The notes: generated from the sequence alone by a model not told the origin. A stretch of 64,000 bases of DNA from Sarcocystis neurona (GCA_000727475.1 KL647322.1:294581-358580), one strand, 5' to 3'; positions 1 to 13,491 are shown, counted from the first letter of the stretch. Numbers and translations are program-made.

Positions 1-3000
1 TCAAAACAAGGCACATGCAATTTGACACGGAGAAAGGATGCCTTCTTTGTACTCACGCAGGTGTGCTGTCGTTACGCATCCCGTGGCGCCTGCTTTCGTG
101 GAAAATGGGCGCTGAAGTGGCGAAAGGACAAATGGTGTTTATTTTGGCGGCATGAATGAAGAAATGCGTTGAAGAAGGATGACTACGTGACGTAAAGTTC
201 GATAGGTAAAAAAGAAGTGAACTGTGTTGCTGATGTCTTTCGTGTTAAGTCTTTTCTGGAGAGTCGCTACTTTATTGACGGTGTTTGAAGTGAACGAACA
301 CCGAAACTGTACGTTCGTCAATACAGATTCGAAAGCATGCGACGGAGTGGGAATCTATGGGAGGCAGATAATATTCTTCCAGTACGAAGTTAGATGAGAA
401 GGTGTACGTCAAAATACTGCACGAACAAGGTCCTGTAACTTCAGGAGTGCTGGATTCACTATATCCCCCTTTTTCAAAAATGTGTGTTCCGGTAGAGGCA
501 GTCTACATACAAGACACAAACGAAGAAGACATACATGGCCCCCTCGCATATCGACCTCCTGCGCAAGCGCGGCACCTTTCAATACTAAAATGTACAAAAT
601 TATGCTTGTTTACAAAGTACCCGTGTCGCAAATTACAGTGAAGTTAGTAGGACACTACTCACCATTCTCAAATCGCAGCGCTTCAGCCGATGGGTAGGGC
701 ACACTTCCTCGGATAGATGAGTCGCGCGCCCCCCGCACAGTCCGATGGAGGAGCGGCTTTTCAAAGACACCAGAGGAAGAGTCTAACGGCAGCGCGGCAC
801 ACAGCAACCCTAATAATAGCTCTCCGCGTTCGAGCGAGGACTGCGACAGACATTTTCTTCAACCGGGTAAAGTCAACCTGCCGAGCTTATTATTCACGAA
901 TTTTTCGCGACAGATGGATGCAATTTTATATCCATTGCCTCGTGCTGTGCTTCACTCGCTCCAGAGCCCGCCGAGCGGGGTACTTTTCACCATCTCGAAA
1001 AAGAAATCGCCCCTTCGTTCACCGTTGTCCCTGATAGCACTACACCGGCTGGAGTGACAGGCGCGTAGTGCGGACGGTGACAGCTGTTTCCATATCCATC
1101 AGCTCTCTCCGACTGCGGTAGCAAAGGATGCCATCGTTTGTGAGGCTTCCTACCCCTATACCGTATCTTCACGCTAACAGCGGCGTCCGTTGTCGACTTC
1201 ACGCAGGCCGGTACTTCTGTGAACGCTGACACTTTATTCAAACTGGACACCGTATGTGAGCCATCGGAAGTTAACAGTTTCAGGTGCTCAACTCTTTGGC
1301 ACGATCAGCTTTGCGTGTGATACTCCAGCTGGGGTAGACAAGAAGATCTCATGTGGCTGGTCTTTCGAATACGTGGAGTTGCTCAGGCGGAGGAGAGCTG
1401 GAGCTAGTGCTTCAGTCCACGAGCACACGCCGGTCCAGGAAAAGAGCGGACGTACGGATCACCAATGTTCGCACATCGGGGGACCAAAAAAACGGTTGCC
1501 CTGCGAAGGATACAGACGTCTGTACGAGAGTCATGAGACTAAACATCGTCAGTTACCAAGCCACACGACTGCTATCCACATAACCCTGCTTTGTTTTTCA
1601 CCTGCTTTGTTCAATGTGCGTCGCGGCCTCACTGTCAAACTGGCCTTTTAAAAAAATACATTAGTGTCGGCCATGGTAACGCATGAGCGCGATGGTGTTG
1701 ACAAGCCTCGTAGTATGTCGTCTGCTCTAACGAGACAGACACGGCGTCTTTGCACCTCTGCGATGATGTGCTAACCATTGAGTCTCAAGTAGACGCCCGG
1801 AGTGTCACACCATCCTGCTGCTGCTGAAGCGTTCTGATCATTCAGATATGCCCCCATGTGCGCCTCGCAGAACTCAAACATCTGAATCGTAGTTCTCTCG
1901 ATTCAACAGTGGTAGAAACATTGTCACTAATAATGGAGCTGATGGGTGTAGTGCGCCCATTGGACGATGTCAGCTTTTCAGGTGAAGACAACTGTAGGGC
2001 TGCATAGCAGTGCAACGGTTTTGGCAAAGGCGACACGTGTTAAGCTTATTAACACTGATGCAGCGGTTTTGGTGGATCGTACCACGCCGTTATTGTACAG
2101 TCGTTTTCTGAGTGAAATAAGTCAGAACACACGGAGGCGTATACTACGGTGGTGCCTGTTCCGTTGTGAGTCGTTCGAGCACGCGCAGAATTTGTGTGGC
2201 CTGTCGGCCGCAAATTGTATTCGCAGTGGCACTGCGTCGTAGACGGCGTGTGGATCACTCTTATTCTGTAGCCGGAGGGTTTGTTTCAATGAGGTGAGCC
2301 TTCGTACTCGAGAGTGGTAGCGCTGTGGAAGCCACTACTCCATCAATTTCTTACACGGGCAGTTTCAGTATTGATGTACCTCTCGCACGCAGTCACGCGT
2401 GCTGTACTTACGAGCACAAACCGTTTCATGCAGAAAGTCTAGGATGACAGCGCAATGCCTGCGGGAATCTTTCCACTAGGCACCACGTTGAAGCCGCCTG
2501 TTGACTATCGCGCATCGCCGCAGCTAGTTCTTTTGTATCGACGGGCTTCCACAGGGCACCTACAATGCATAATAACATTGTCAAAGTGCGTGAGAGACAC
2601 AGTGTACTGAATTGAAGAATCACGTTCGAGGGAAACTGGTGCGAACGAAATTGATATCACCCCATCTACACGACACCGCTTGGTTATCTCGGCGTCGATT
2701 GTACGCATAGTCCTTGTTGCAGCTCTGTGTAGCCTCCACTCGAGACCCACCTCATGATTCCTCGTGCAATCGTTAAAAATGTTCTGGATATATCAGTGAT
2801 CTCGGATCTTTTCTGAAGAAGTTACGTCGCCGGATTTAAGACCTTTCGCCTTTCCTGCGGTTTCAAGCGCTGCTGCTGAAGCTGCCTGTGACACTGGCTG
2901 CTGTCCATAGGCGCGGCACGGTCAACTCAAGTAACGCTTCCTTACAACACAGGAGTGCGCATCTGACAGCATTCTTGCAGGTGAAGCGGGGCTGCGTTTG

Positions 3001-6000
3001 GAACGTGGGAAACCACTCCGAAGCATTGTTAGCGTGAGTGCTGCGCTACCGACGAGACGCTTGTCTTGCTATTGAATCGCTCGACTCCAGATTCTGGGTC
3101 ACACCTTGCGTTGAGTAGACGAACAGTTCCATCGTGTATCGACAAAGTCGAATACGAGCAACTTCGTTCACTACATTCCTGCGGTAGACGTGGCACGCAG
3201 CATCATCTTATGCGTACCTCTGTCTGCTGCGTAACCATTTTAAAGACCACCTGTAGGTACCATCCTCTTGCACTAATGAAAGGGTGCGTAAGTCGCATAG
3301 TGGTTAGCGGCAGCGAGTCGCATCTACGCGCTCCGCCTTTTCGGCCGATGAACACTCATTAGGGTGCGCTCGGCCGTGTGCATACTTTGGTCGCATTGAG
3401 GACAAGAACAGTTGTAATATCGTGACGTGCAGACATGAGGTAAACATAGCCTTGCGTGTAGAAGCGCAAGCGGTTCGGCATGTCCTACAAAGGGGGAGCC
3501 CCGCTATTTCGAGTTGTGTTCTTTCCCAGTGCCCTTCTCATATAAAGCTGCAGATCCTGTTTCAAACTGCATATCTCAACACGAGCCCTGCGATTGGGCA
3601 GATGGGTCCTCAATAAACACATAAAACTGCAGAATGTGAGACATGGTTAGAGGAAATTGTCATGCGCTTCGGCTTTGAAGAATTAGTGTGTTCCGTAATG
3701 CATGTGCACCGTGCTCATTAAAGCGGTTACAGGGAGCTCAGCAGGCAGCCCTGATATACCGTCCTCCGCGACCTCTTGGTCACTCTTGTTGTAACTTTTA
3801 CAAATGTATTTTAGAGGGCTGACCATTTCAGAGGTAAAACTACCAGCCCATTCGCGCCAGGCGACCGGGGAGGCCGCGGTACAAATACCACACTGAACGT
3901 GCACCTGTTGCCTCTGTCATGGCAATTGATGGACAGTTCGCGAGCGCCAAGTGTGTCGCACAGGATCAACTGCCTGCTTACCCTAGTGTCTCAACTATCG
4001 TAAAAGATGCGACTAGACCAATTCTGTTGTCGTCCACCCATATAGTTGAGTTCGTAGCCGTCCGAGTGCCGACCACCTCGAAGTAGACAGCTCCAAATAA
4101 GACGTGTGTGACTTTGAGACAATGCTGCATCTTGTTACGTGGTCGTGAAGTCCGTGCAGCCTGCGAGTGTCAGTACATACAGTGCAGGGTTTGACAAAAA
4201 TACACCTATATCTACGCTTATACGCTGGACGACTCTGCCTCACCGGCGCCAAGTTTGACCAAAGGAAAGACTTTGCCTCTAATACGTTGGCAGGCTCCTT
4301 TGGCTGTCAAGGAAGGTAACATCTCTCCTGTGGACAAGAAATTTGGGCGTCGCACGTAGCCGCAGAACGTTAGCGGCGCCTTCTGCCTGCGGGGTAATTG
4401 ACCGCCGCGCAAAGCCACAACTGCGTCAGCGTATGCAGTTCTAATTTGTGCGTCTGTGGTGTTGTAGGAATGTCAGGAGAGTGCTCACCAGCATGTGAGG
4501 CTGCGGCTGAGGGACAATGGTAGAAGTGTGCCGTACCCTGCTACCGACTTTCGTATCGTGTCTCCACGTAAGCCTCACGTATGTGCATAGGGTTAAATCA
4601 AGGTTGTCATTCGCGCGCACCAACACATTAGGGAATCCAGACACAATTGTCTGTGCTCCATTGTACTTCTCAACAGACTACACGTGTGGGCACGCCTGCA
4701 CACAGCTACAGGTGACGTCTGGTGAAGTCAAAATTGATATCCGTTGTACACCACTCAACCACGGCGACGAGGCCTGGCTGTTAGTATTAGTCGTGTTAAA
4801 CCATGATCCAGCAATTTAGACATACTTCAGTGATGTTCAAAAATCCCTACACGGACTGTGACCTACGTATCAAAGAGTCAAAGTCCTTATTACCGTTGGG
4901 CTGCACATGGCTTCCCAAAAGCAAGCGTTATGCGTGCTGTACGTACGTCGACCTCCACCGGCAGGACGGCCTACCAGCAAAGTGTAATTTCTGGAAGCCA
5001 GCCGCCCATCTCAAAGTCAAAAAAAAATTACTGGCAATGAGGGACAAGTGCTGTCCGGGAATCCTTTTTCACACGATCGGTTGCCGTCGCGTCGTGCGTA
5101 CAGTGCGCGTAGGGTGTCCGGCTGCGATCGGTGTCTACTATTAACATTACCATGACTACAACTGTTCCTGTGGTGTTCACAACGGCAGAGGCGTCGAATT
5201 TCAATAATGTGGCCGCACGCTGAGTATGGGGATTCTGGAGCTTGGCAAAGCCCTCGTTGAAAAAGTGTATTTTAAAGGTCTAACTCACGCAGACGTGCGT
5301 CGTGGTGAAGCGTGCTTGTCGCGATCTTGTAATGCGGGTAGAACCACTTGTACGAGTGAAAAGCACTGTCGGTCGGGTGACAGACTGTATTGCTGTACGG
5401 CCGTTGACAGCCCGTTGCAGTGCAGCACCACACGCTGGCAGACACCAAATGCACAAGTCAGTTTCCGGAAATGTATCACATGAGAGGGTTGTAGTGGTCA
5501 GCAATACTTGTGTGGAGTAGAGCCGGTAGGGTCGTGATCGACACTCACCGTAGTAGGGGTGTTACTGAGTGCTGTTGCCCCATCCACCTGCACGGAGGCG
5601 CCTTTAAACAGCAGATGCGTCCTGTATGGAAGGAAGCGTGTGCACACAAAGTAACAACACGTTTCATGTCCCCCCGTCCCGAACAATTCCACGTAGTCCA
5701 GAGACAAGTAGGATCTATGAGCTTTCCATCGTCTTCCGCAGTTGTTCTTCCACGTGGTCAGATGATGTGTCGCAGGGGTTCCGGCCCTGTTCTCGACGTA
5801 ACCACCACACAGGCGAAACTCCAATGTTGATGCCTTCGTAAACCTAATAATTCTCTCCCGGTATGTATTCCCACAATGCGAGGAAGGCTTCCAAAGCGAG
5901 TCTGCAGCCGTACCTGTTCTGTGTCTGCGGCAAACCACCGAATGTCGAGACGTACCAACAATCTCTCGGTGTACACGGAGGACAACATCAGTAGATCCAT

Positions 6001-6616
6001 AACATTATTCAAAAAACCGCAGGTTTCCGGGCCCGCTACCTCTGGGGGTTATCAGATTCACCAACAGATAGCCCGTCAGAAACCTGGCTTCATTTCATGC
6101 CGTCACACAGCACAGAACAGGCAGAACACCATCAATTACGACGGACAAGAAGCCCGCAACCAGACGCTTTCCAGCCGGTGGCGCTCAAGGGGCACTCACA
6201 ATTGGGGAGTGGAGATTAAAGGTGTACACCAGCGCCCACCATCCCAGTTGGTGGCGGACGGAGTGTGCATAGCGCAGCATCCGGTGGATCCCAGCCACTC
6301 CTTAGGTGGTCCCAACGACCAGGCGGATTAATTAGCAGTTCCATATTTCTTCATTCTGTTACCTTATTCAAGCTGTGTAGTGCAGATATATTAGTTACCG
6401 GAGTTAGAATACTCAGGGCGTCGCTATTACATTTGGCCGTCGTTCCTTTGAATTTCTGACCGTGGCGTGTGCTTCGTGTTCTATTCCCAGGGAAGGACAA
6501 AGGAGTCCCCCGCCGTGGTGGCGCGTGCCCATCTGATCTTGCACGCCGCTGAGAGTGTAACTGGTGACAACGCGTAGGCCGGGCCTTCACGGGTAAGCGC
6601 CTTCGGCACCGTGAAG
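1..6616. other. region without an assembled gene
   Basis: I could not build a convincing gene here. All open frames are short, and the longest (5498-5938 minus, 5876-6331 plus) show no domain. A few minus-strand pieces have exon-like borders. At 57-111 a frame of 18 codons lies between a pyrimidine-rich acceptor and a GTGAGT donor. At about 2412-2460 a short frame ends at a GTAAGT donor. At about 2565-2715 a frame ends near a GTAGGT donor. Their phases do not join with each other, so they are only hints of a spliced minus-strand gene. The last few hundred bases should hold the promoter and 5' UTR of the gene starting at 6617. No clear regulatory motif was seen there. Confidence 0.4.
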
Positions 6617-8284
6617 ATGACGAACTTCTTGTGTCTTTGCGTATGGAACAGCGCAGCGGCGCCGATTCCGGCCGACTGCGTCGATACGAAAGGACGACAT
6701 GGACGACCCCGAAGCTCAATGCACGCAGTCGCACTGCAGGGGGTGGTCGGCTGCGATGTGCCAGGAGCTAGTGTCCAGAAGGGCGCGAAATCGCCGCGTG
6801 CGGCACTGACCCTCTTGATTTGTTCCTTTGCAGCTGTCACAGGGTTTGTGAGGAAAGACGGTGACACCGCTGTCCAAAGACATTCGTCTGTGCGCGCCGG
6901 CGACAAATGTGCAGGCGACGCTGCGGGCACCACATCTGGCTACAGCTTTTATGGTCACGATGGGATCTTTTTCGCGGTGGAAGCAGCAGATGCCATACTG
7001 AAACATCATCAGCGATCATACAGAGGCGGCAGCATTACAGTGAAGAACTGGCAGAGTCCAGCTACTACCGAGTTCCCCCACGGAGACGGCGAGGGGGGAC
7101 AGCAGGGGCAGCACGACCAGAGTGCTCGCCGACGCATTCCCAACCACGTCTTCACGCGCGCGGCGGTCGAAGAAGCTTTGTCCACGCTCAGAGAGAACCC
7201 ACAGGACGTGACAGAGGCCGCAGGCGTTGAACATTCTTCCTGGACAAAACGAGCTTTTGAGAAAAGCCTTCATCCGTACAATGAAGTGGCCCTTCAGCGT
7301 ATAGGACGGAACAGTGAGGTCGGGGTACACGCAGGAGGAGGTGTCGCAAGTGGAATGCCAGTGGACGTGGAGGTGAATGATTCTGACGAACGATGGTCTG
7401 AGGAGCAAGCGGAAATGCATGAACAGGTTCAGCCCCGAGAAGTTCTTCCTGAGCACGGGCGTCGGACTCCTCATCGATACTTGGTATTCGATGACAGTGA
7501 AGAAAAGACTCCAGATACGTTTCAACAATACGATGCACTCCGTACGATCCTGGATGACAGTGATTATGTTGAAGATTCGCCGAACAATTATGTCAACGTG
7601 GAAAGTGATGTACGAGAGACGGTTGAACCCTTCGTGCCAGCAGCTGAGGTTACACTTGGAGAGGATACCAGTATCTCAAAACAACTCAGTGATGCGGGCT
7701 GGCTCTCCTTGCCCCCAGTCGCCGTGCTGCTATTGGTGTGGTTGATTGCAGAAGCTCTGCTATTGGCTCAAGCCCGCCCACACCCTGAAACACTGCATGT
7801 CAAAGAGAGTTCACCGTTTGACAGAGGTGAAGGCAGACGTGGGTATTTCTCACCCCGAGTGAATGATTATGCAGAGGAGATCTACTTACGACCCGACTAC
7901 CTTGTCGACGAAGGAGAGAGAAGTATAGATCCTCAGCGGGTTGCCTGGCTGCAGCAGGAAGACGACGAGACAAAAATGAGTGCGGACGACACTGGAACTG
8001 GAGCACGAGAGAGGGAGCACCAAGTCGGTGTAGGTACCAGGCAGGGTCAACGCCTCGGGAGCGGCCCCACGTATAGTCAGCAGAACCGTTTCTACCATGC
8101 AGAGCACGTAGACGCTGACGACAGCGAGGGTTCGGAGAAGCCCTTGGCCAGGGCGATAGGCACTGCTGCTGAAGCCAGATACAGAGATAAAGGTGTCTTT
8201 TCAACTTCTGCGGAAATCAGTCCCCAGTGGGCACGTGATGTAGATGCGTCTGATTACGATCTGTTTGGTGCTCACGACCAGTGA
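6617..8284 (+). CDS. secreted single-TM protein, dense-granule (GRA)-like, 555 aa
   Basis: This is a single-exon gene, and the ATG at 6617 gives 555 residues. A GTG two codons earlier is in frame but would not be used in a eukaryote. A second ATG at 6719 also lies before the first hydrophobic stretch (about residues 62-78, AALTLLICSFAAVTGF), which could act as a recessed signal sequence of the kind common in coccidian secretory proteins. A second strong hydrophobic segment spans about residues 363-386 (LPPVAVLLLVWLIAEALLL). The rest is polar, acidic, rich in D, E, G and R, and looks disordered. A signal-like segment, one TM and no catalytic domain are the layout of Toxoplasma dense granule proteins. 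The short string YFSPR after the TM recalls HFSPR after the TM of GRA7, but this is too little for homology. Function, topology and orthology are inference. Confidence 0.72.
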   Translation: MTNFLCLCVWNSAAAPIPADCVDTKGRHGRPRSSMHAVALQGVVGCDVPGASVQKGAKSPRAALTLLICSFAAVTGFVRKDGDTAVQRHSSVRAGDKCAGDAAGTTSGYSFYGHDGIFFAVEAADAILKHHQRSYRGGSITVKNWQSPATTEFPHGDGEGGQQGQHDQSARRRIPNHVFTRAAVEEALSTLRENPQDVTEAAGVEHSSWTKRAFEKSLHPYNEVALQRIGRNSEVGVHAGGGVASGMPVDVEVNDSDERWSEEQAEMHEQVQPREVLPEHGRRTPHRYLVFDDSEEKTPDTFQQYDALRTILDDSDYVEDSPNNYVNVESDVRETVEPFVPAAEVTLGEDTSISKQLSDAGWLSLPPVAVLLLVWLIAEALLLAQARPHPETLHVKESSPFDRGEGRRGYFSPRVNDYAEEIYLRPDYLVDEGERSIDPQRVAWLQQEDDETKMSADDTGTGAREREHQVGVGTRQGQRLGSGPTYSQQNRFYHAEHVDADDSEGSEKPLARAIGTAAEARYRDKGVFSTSAEISPQWARDVDASDYDLFGAHDQ

Positions 8285-11200
8285 GGTATCAGCTGGAACG
8301 CACTCGTTGAATGGTGGATTGAGGAGGGGATGGTACGTAGAAAGAGGCGCGCGCTACCGTGCAGACAGGTACTATCGGTAGGTCTTGAAAAACTAGTACC
8401 TTTTTCCTAGACGTTCTGCAAAAGAGGAAGCTCCTAATCCACAAAGGAAATGCGACATTTATGCCTCCAGAAGTGGTTGGTGATACACTCCACCGTCATT
8501 ATCTCGTGGGTATCAGAATAATACTTTCTGATGCCGGGTTCGCGAACATAGGCTTCTCCCTTGATGACGTCAGTTGACAGCTCATAGGAGTGTTGCGTGC
8601 CTTTAGAGATGTAGCGCTACCGAACAGGTACTTAGGAAAGGCTTTCCAGCAGACGCATGTTGAGTTAGTCCTGATGATAAGAGAAATGATGCAGGTGCGT
8701 TGACGTAAGGAGACCACGGCTACGTCTCAGAAGGCTCTGGATTCAAGTGGAAAACATTGTGAAGGCAAGTGAAAGTGGGATTTGTAGTTGCGCTCGCGTG
8801 AAATCAAGCCGGGTCAGTGTGTCTTGCATATAATATACACATAAGTCTGCACGTCCGTACTTGTTTGTGGGAGTGTTTGATGTGGTGAGGCAGCGGTGTT
8901 CTCAAGTGCCATGCCCGAACCTAGAAGTGGGGCCCCTGCGTTTGTTTGGAAGCGTACCAGAGAGACTTCAGAGAGATGCGGCTGCACAGAGACGCGCCCG
9001 CACTGATGGACGCAAAGAAAAACTACACTGCATAAGGAGTTTGAAATTGTGGTGTATCGCGTATGTGTGCAAGCGCAGTGGCCGGTTAGATCATTTTATT
9101 CACGTCAGGGTGGTCTGCGAATGGAATATGGGTATCTAGCACATCCAGGCATGAGGTGCAAGACCCAGATTGACCCAGGCTGAACGCAGGTGCTTGCCTT
9201 CAGCGCGCCTGTTCTGTGCAAGAGATTTGCCATAGAGAGTGGCAAAGTTGATTTTTCTCAGCACCTTGTGTTACTCCATGACATCGAGAACCATCGCAGA
9301 TAGACGGTAACATGCGGGAGCTCGAGTGTTACCGGCTGCGCCAGTAATACCCACGTGACTCGGCAAGAAGAAAACTGATTACGATGACACCGTCCATGCC
9401 GTCTGCGTCCCAGCACCTCTTCTGGATGAGGCTACGGCTAAAGAAACTCATTCGCGTTGTTCGAGAATCTACGTGGTACCCCTCGCGTAAAAATCATCCT
9501 ATTGCAGCACGTCTTACGATGTACACAGCTTCGATTGCTGAGCGTAGCAAGAATGTGTAAGCGCAGAACACTTCTAGTGCTGCTGCGCAACAGGCGTTAA
9601 AAAATTCCACTAATACATTCTCATGGTGTTTGCCAAACAATGGTACATTTGTGACAGCAAGGCTTCTGCTCGTTGCTTTTCCGCGAATTCCGGAGACACA
9701 CACCGTCGACTGAAGCGATCAAATACCGCCCCTAATTCTGCACAATGCTGTTGCGGAATACGAGAGGAAAACGAAGACGACAAAGTGTACTGCAATGTCA
9801 ACTTCAGGTTCAGCAATGCCGCTGCCGCTTTCCTTTGGTAATGGCTGAAGAATACGGCATGAAATGCACGACAGTCTTTGAGTTTCGCGCGGAAGCTGCA
9901 GTGGATGAGGGAATCGTAGACCGCACACGGACGACAAGATGTGTACCTACAAATATGTAAAAAACTCAGTCTCTTTCACCGTGTATATATATATAGTTCA
10001 GAGAACGGATATAGACTGACTTCCCGCAGACTACCCTACGTTTTATCGAGACTGTCCTAGCCGGAGAACGCTTGCTGGTGTGCGCGCACGTGTCCGGCTG
10101 TGGGCGGTCATAGATCTAAAACCCTCTTCTTCACTCTGACACACTTGCCAGAACAATCAATGTGCGTCACAGAGCACGAAACAGACGGAAGTGTAAAAGG
10201 CAAGTGCTTGCGTTGCCTTTAGCTTGTCCTTATTCCTGTATCTTGGTGTGGAAAATTGAGACACCCCCTCTCCAGTCGGGGAATACAGATGCCAGCTTAA
10301 CAGAAACAGTTCACGAGTCCACGATCGAACGGCCGCGGCTAGGGCGACAAAGATACTTTCAGACAGAGAGGAGTAACGCAGGTGTGTGCAGCGGCACTTA
10401 CGGCGCAAACAACCCGCGCGACGCCTAAAGTTGCGTACGCGTAGAAAATGTGCGCGTACTCCGGGTCAACGAGTCCAATACACACACCGCACGTGTAAGC
10501 GCCTCTCAATAGGTGCACAAGCGTTTACGTGTATGGGTACTTCTTAAGTATCAGTGCGCCAGGAAAGGCAAAACCCAAGGGATGAAGGCGCGACTTTCTT
10601 GCCGTACAGCTCTACCGCCAGCAACCTCGGAGTCGCGGTTTTGGCACCAACGAAGTGTCCGTTGGGTTGTTATAGCCACTAACCAAAGCGCGACAAATTT
10701 TGCCAATTTACCATTGAAATAGCGGACTGTGACGCAGGTCACTTCGTTCGCTGCCACCAAAAGTTTTCTATTTCACCCGGTGGAGGAGTGAGCGCATATC
10801 AGTGGAACGTACCCCGTCTGAATAACGTGCTTCCCAGCCAGTGCGGGGAAATAGAACCACAAATATATGCTGTATACTCGTCACTGTGGATGTCTCCGTA
10901 AAGTGTCTCTGTGCGCGCTGACCTGTAAAAGTGCTGCGATGTTGCCTGTGGAATGAGTCGAAGATGACTTGGGTATCTGTATTACATCTGTCTAGAATTC
11001 AGAGCTCTCAACAATAATGAGGTAAGCAGTTCCGCGCTCATGAAGCACCTGATGAGACACGTTCATACTGATTCGAAAACGGTCGCGGTCCAGAAAAAGT
11101 CACAGAACCCGGTCACGCACATTCACACAGTTCACACGCGTAGAGACCGTGGAATTGTGCGGAATATTTTCCAGTCGTGCACCCGTGTCGCACCTTTGAC

Positions 11201-12102
11201 CCTCACACACTTACCTCAAACTAAATTCTAAACAAGCGGGCGGAACGTCCCACAACCGACCGCATCGCGCTGTACACAAGGGATCTTTCACATTAGCACG
11301 TCTCTTTTGCTGGTGTGGACCCCCGGCGAGTGAATTCAATCAAGAATAAACCGCGAATGATTGCGAGCCCGACACAAACGCTAGCATCTGAAGGGGAAAG
11401 CCAAGTAAATTGTACTGGCCCGTCCTCCACGGAGGGACAACTTGACGGAGTTGCTTTACCGGGTGCATGCTCCCGTTTCTCAAGGGTTCCCCCTATGTAT
11501 GTATGTATATATATATATATATATGACGCACGTATGTAAAAACCTGCACACGTGTAAAAACGTGTAGTTGTCGTGCGTGGAGTGGTGGAGTGCAAGTACC
11601 GCTCCTGTTCATGCACAGTTATTTACAGAAATACGCCGGCAGCGCACATGTCTCACCGCTTACAAACACATTTACACATCCACCCAGAAATCGTCATTAC
11701 GTTATTTTCCTTCAAAAAACTTGGCAGGCGCACCCCCTACGAGAAAACGAAAAAACGTCTACTAGAGACATGCATGTAGTTAGACTTGCACTCCGTCAAC
11801 GGAGCTGGCACGCTCAAAAGGAAGTCTCGCAGTGACTGTTTACTCCCGCCTGCACTATTGAAATCACGACTGCGCCTGCAAAGACGCTTCCAGTTACACA
11901 AATTGAACGAATTCCTCAGGCACACCGAAATGGCCACCCCTTGTCCGACTAAAATCTGATTCCACCAACGCATCTCCTTTTCAGCAAGCGTTCCTCTTTC
12001 CAATTTCTCCTAACGGCTGTTGCTCTCCGTCGGCCCCCACGGCACATTTTCTTCCCTCAGCTAGTACTCTGCTATCTGTGGTGTGTTCGCCCGGCCTCGA
12101 AG
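8285..12102. other. intergenic region, no supported gene
   Basis: This stretch holds the 3' side of the gene ending at 8284 and the 3' side of the minus-strand gene ending at 12103. Open frames are short (at most about 107 codons), overlap on both strands and show no motif. A (GTAT)n/(AT)n microsatellite lies near 11492-11524. A TGAG|GTAAGC donor-like site lies at about 11021 on the plus strand, but no exon could be attached to it. Confidence 0.45.
11492..11524. repeat. (GTAT)n(AT)n microsatellite
   Basis: A few GTAT units run into about ten AT units. It is intergenic. Confidence 0.8.
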
Positions 12103-13491
12103 TTACGTCCATGTCGACACTGCTCTTGGTCCTGCTTCTCCTCCTGCAACCTTCGCTTGTTTTCTCATTGTTTCGTTGGAACTCTGCGAGACAGACGACT
12201 GCAGAGTAGATAATTCGACAGCCTCGTCCTGCGCACCGACCGGAGTAGTGGCTGCGTAAAACGAATCATACGTATAAGTTGTTGGGTCGGTATAATAGTG
12301 GTGAGGTCCAGCTACAAGAACTGGAATTGCTGCTGCTGCTGGGGAAGGAGGCGCCGACGGACTAATTCTCGACACAGCCATCGCCGCCCTGCCATTCTTT
12401 TTCTTCCGAGGTCCCAGTGCTGCGTAACAGCAACAAACCGTAATTCATATTTAGCACCACCTGAGGAATCGAGTGCGTACATGTGCCCACATCCGCAACA
12501 CTGCATCAGTTTTTTAAAAGTCACAAGAGGAACCGATATTCGACAAGGACGCAAAGTGGCAACAGTGCTACATGGAGGCTAGCATAGCTGATATATACAT
12601 ATATATACGTAGATATATGTGTATACACACGCAAAACCTATAAATTCGGATGGTCTGTATTTAAAATTTGGGGATGTCGTGTGTGTCTTCCACTGACGAA
12701 TTTTCACCCGCTGCTGGCACCCTCTCTTCACAACTATAAGTGTCTCAGAACTGGTCGAACGCAGCACCACTGTACAACTCGCCAGAGGATTGATTTCACT
12801 CTAAATATGACAGGACTACGTGTGATGTTCCACAGGTTGTATGTTAGTTTTGTGCGCCCATCAACTTGTATACACAAAGCCACTGCACGTGGATTGCGTT
12901 TGGTATAGATGACAAGTGCCACACGTGAGACAGCAGAAGATGCAGCTCAGTGCGTGCGTCTGTCAGTATTCATGTTCACAGGGGAAGGTTTGCGTATTCT
13001 TTTTCTTCGCGAGACTTCGGTAAAAGGTACGCCAGCAAGTGAACCGGCACACAGCCGGAGAGAACATGCCTACAATGAGATACATACACGACCGCGGTAC
13101 TCCTTTCTACCTGCGCAGTCAAACTGCGTAGGAAGTAATAACGACGCGGACGCACTAGACACGAAGATACACATGCACTCACGCGTGCAGGTCCTACTCG
13201 TGCATACACATGCAACCATCTAGTGGAGGCGCACGCGGGGCTCCTCAAGCGTACAGAGTGGCGTTGGGTTTGAAGAAACGGAACTCATTTTTCTTCGTAA
13301 TGACGCGTACTTATTCCTCCTCTGTCCCCTGCTGTGACATTCCTCCGCATAGCCTGAAGGCAGAGCTGCTTGCGCTCTTCGTGAAATGCATTTCGTCGAT
13401 AAAAGCACATAGCAGCGACAGCCAGGAACGCGGCAAGCACTGCCGTGACGATGGCGCCCACCACCCAGAAAGCAGCCGTCGGATAACTCAT
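12103..13491 (-). CDS. small single-pass membrane protein, two exons, unknown family
   Basis: Exon 1 is 13311-13491 (ATG at 13491-13489) and exon 2 is 12103-12419, with an 891-bp GT-AG intron. The donor (GGAATAA|GTACGC) leaves one base and the acceptor (TTACGCAG) supplies two, so the frame is kept and gives 165 residues. Residues 5-29 form a strong TM segment (AAFWVVGAIVTAVLAAFLAV and neighbours), followed by CFYRRNAF, a positive stop-transfer. By the positive-inside rule the C-terminus is cytosolic. The tail is basic (LGPRKKKNGR), then Pro/Ala-rich, then holds a tyrosine cluster (HHYYTDPTTYTYDSFY), then Ser/Thr-rich. The short N-terminus suggests either a tiny tail-exposed protein or the final two exons of a type I protein whose ectodomain exons lie upstream; I found none. 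No family is recognised. The exon join is my inference. Confidence 0.55.

Noticed and set aside
4517..5144. Cys-containing frames suggestive of a decayed SRS surface antigen
   Set aside because: The Cys spacing and strand pattern do not match an SRS domain in any frame.
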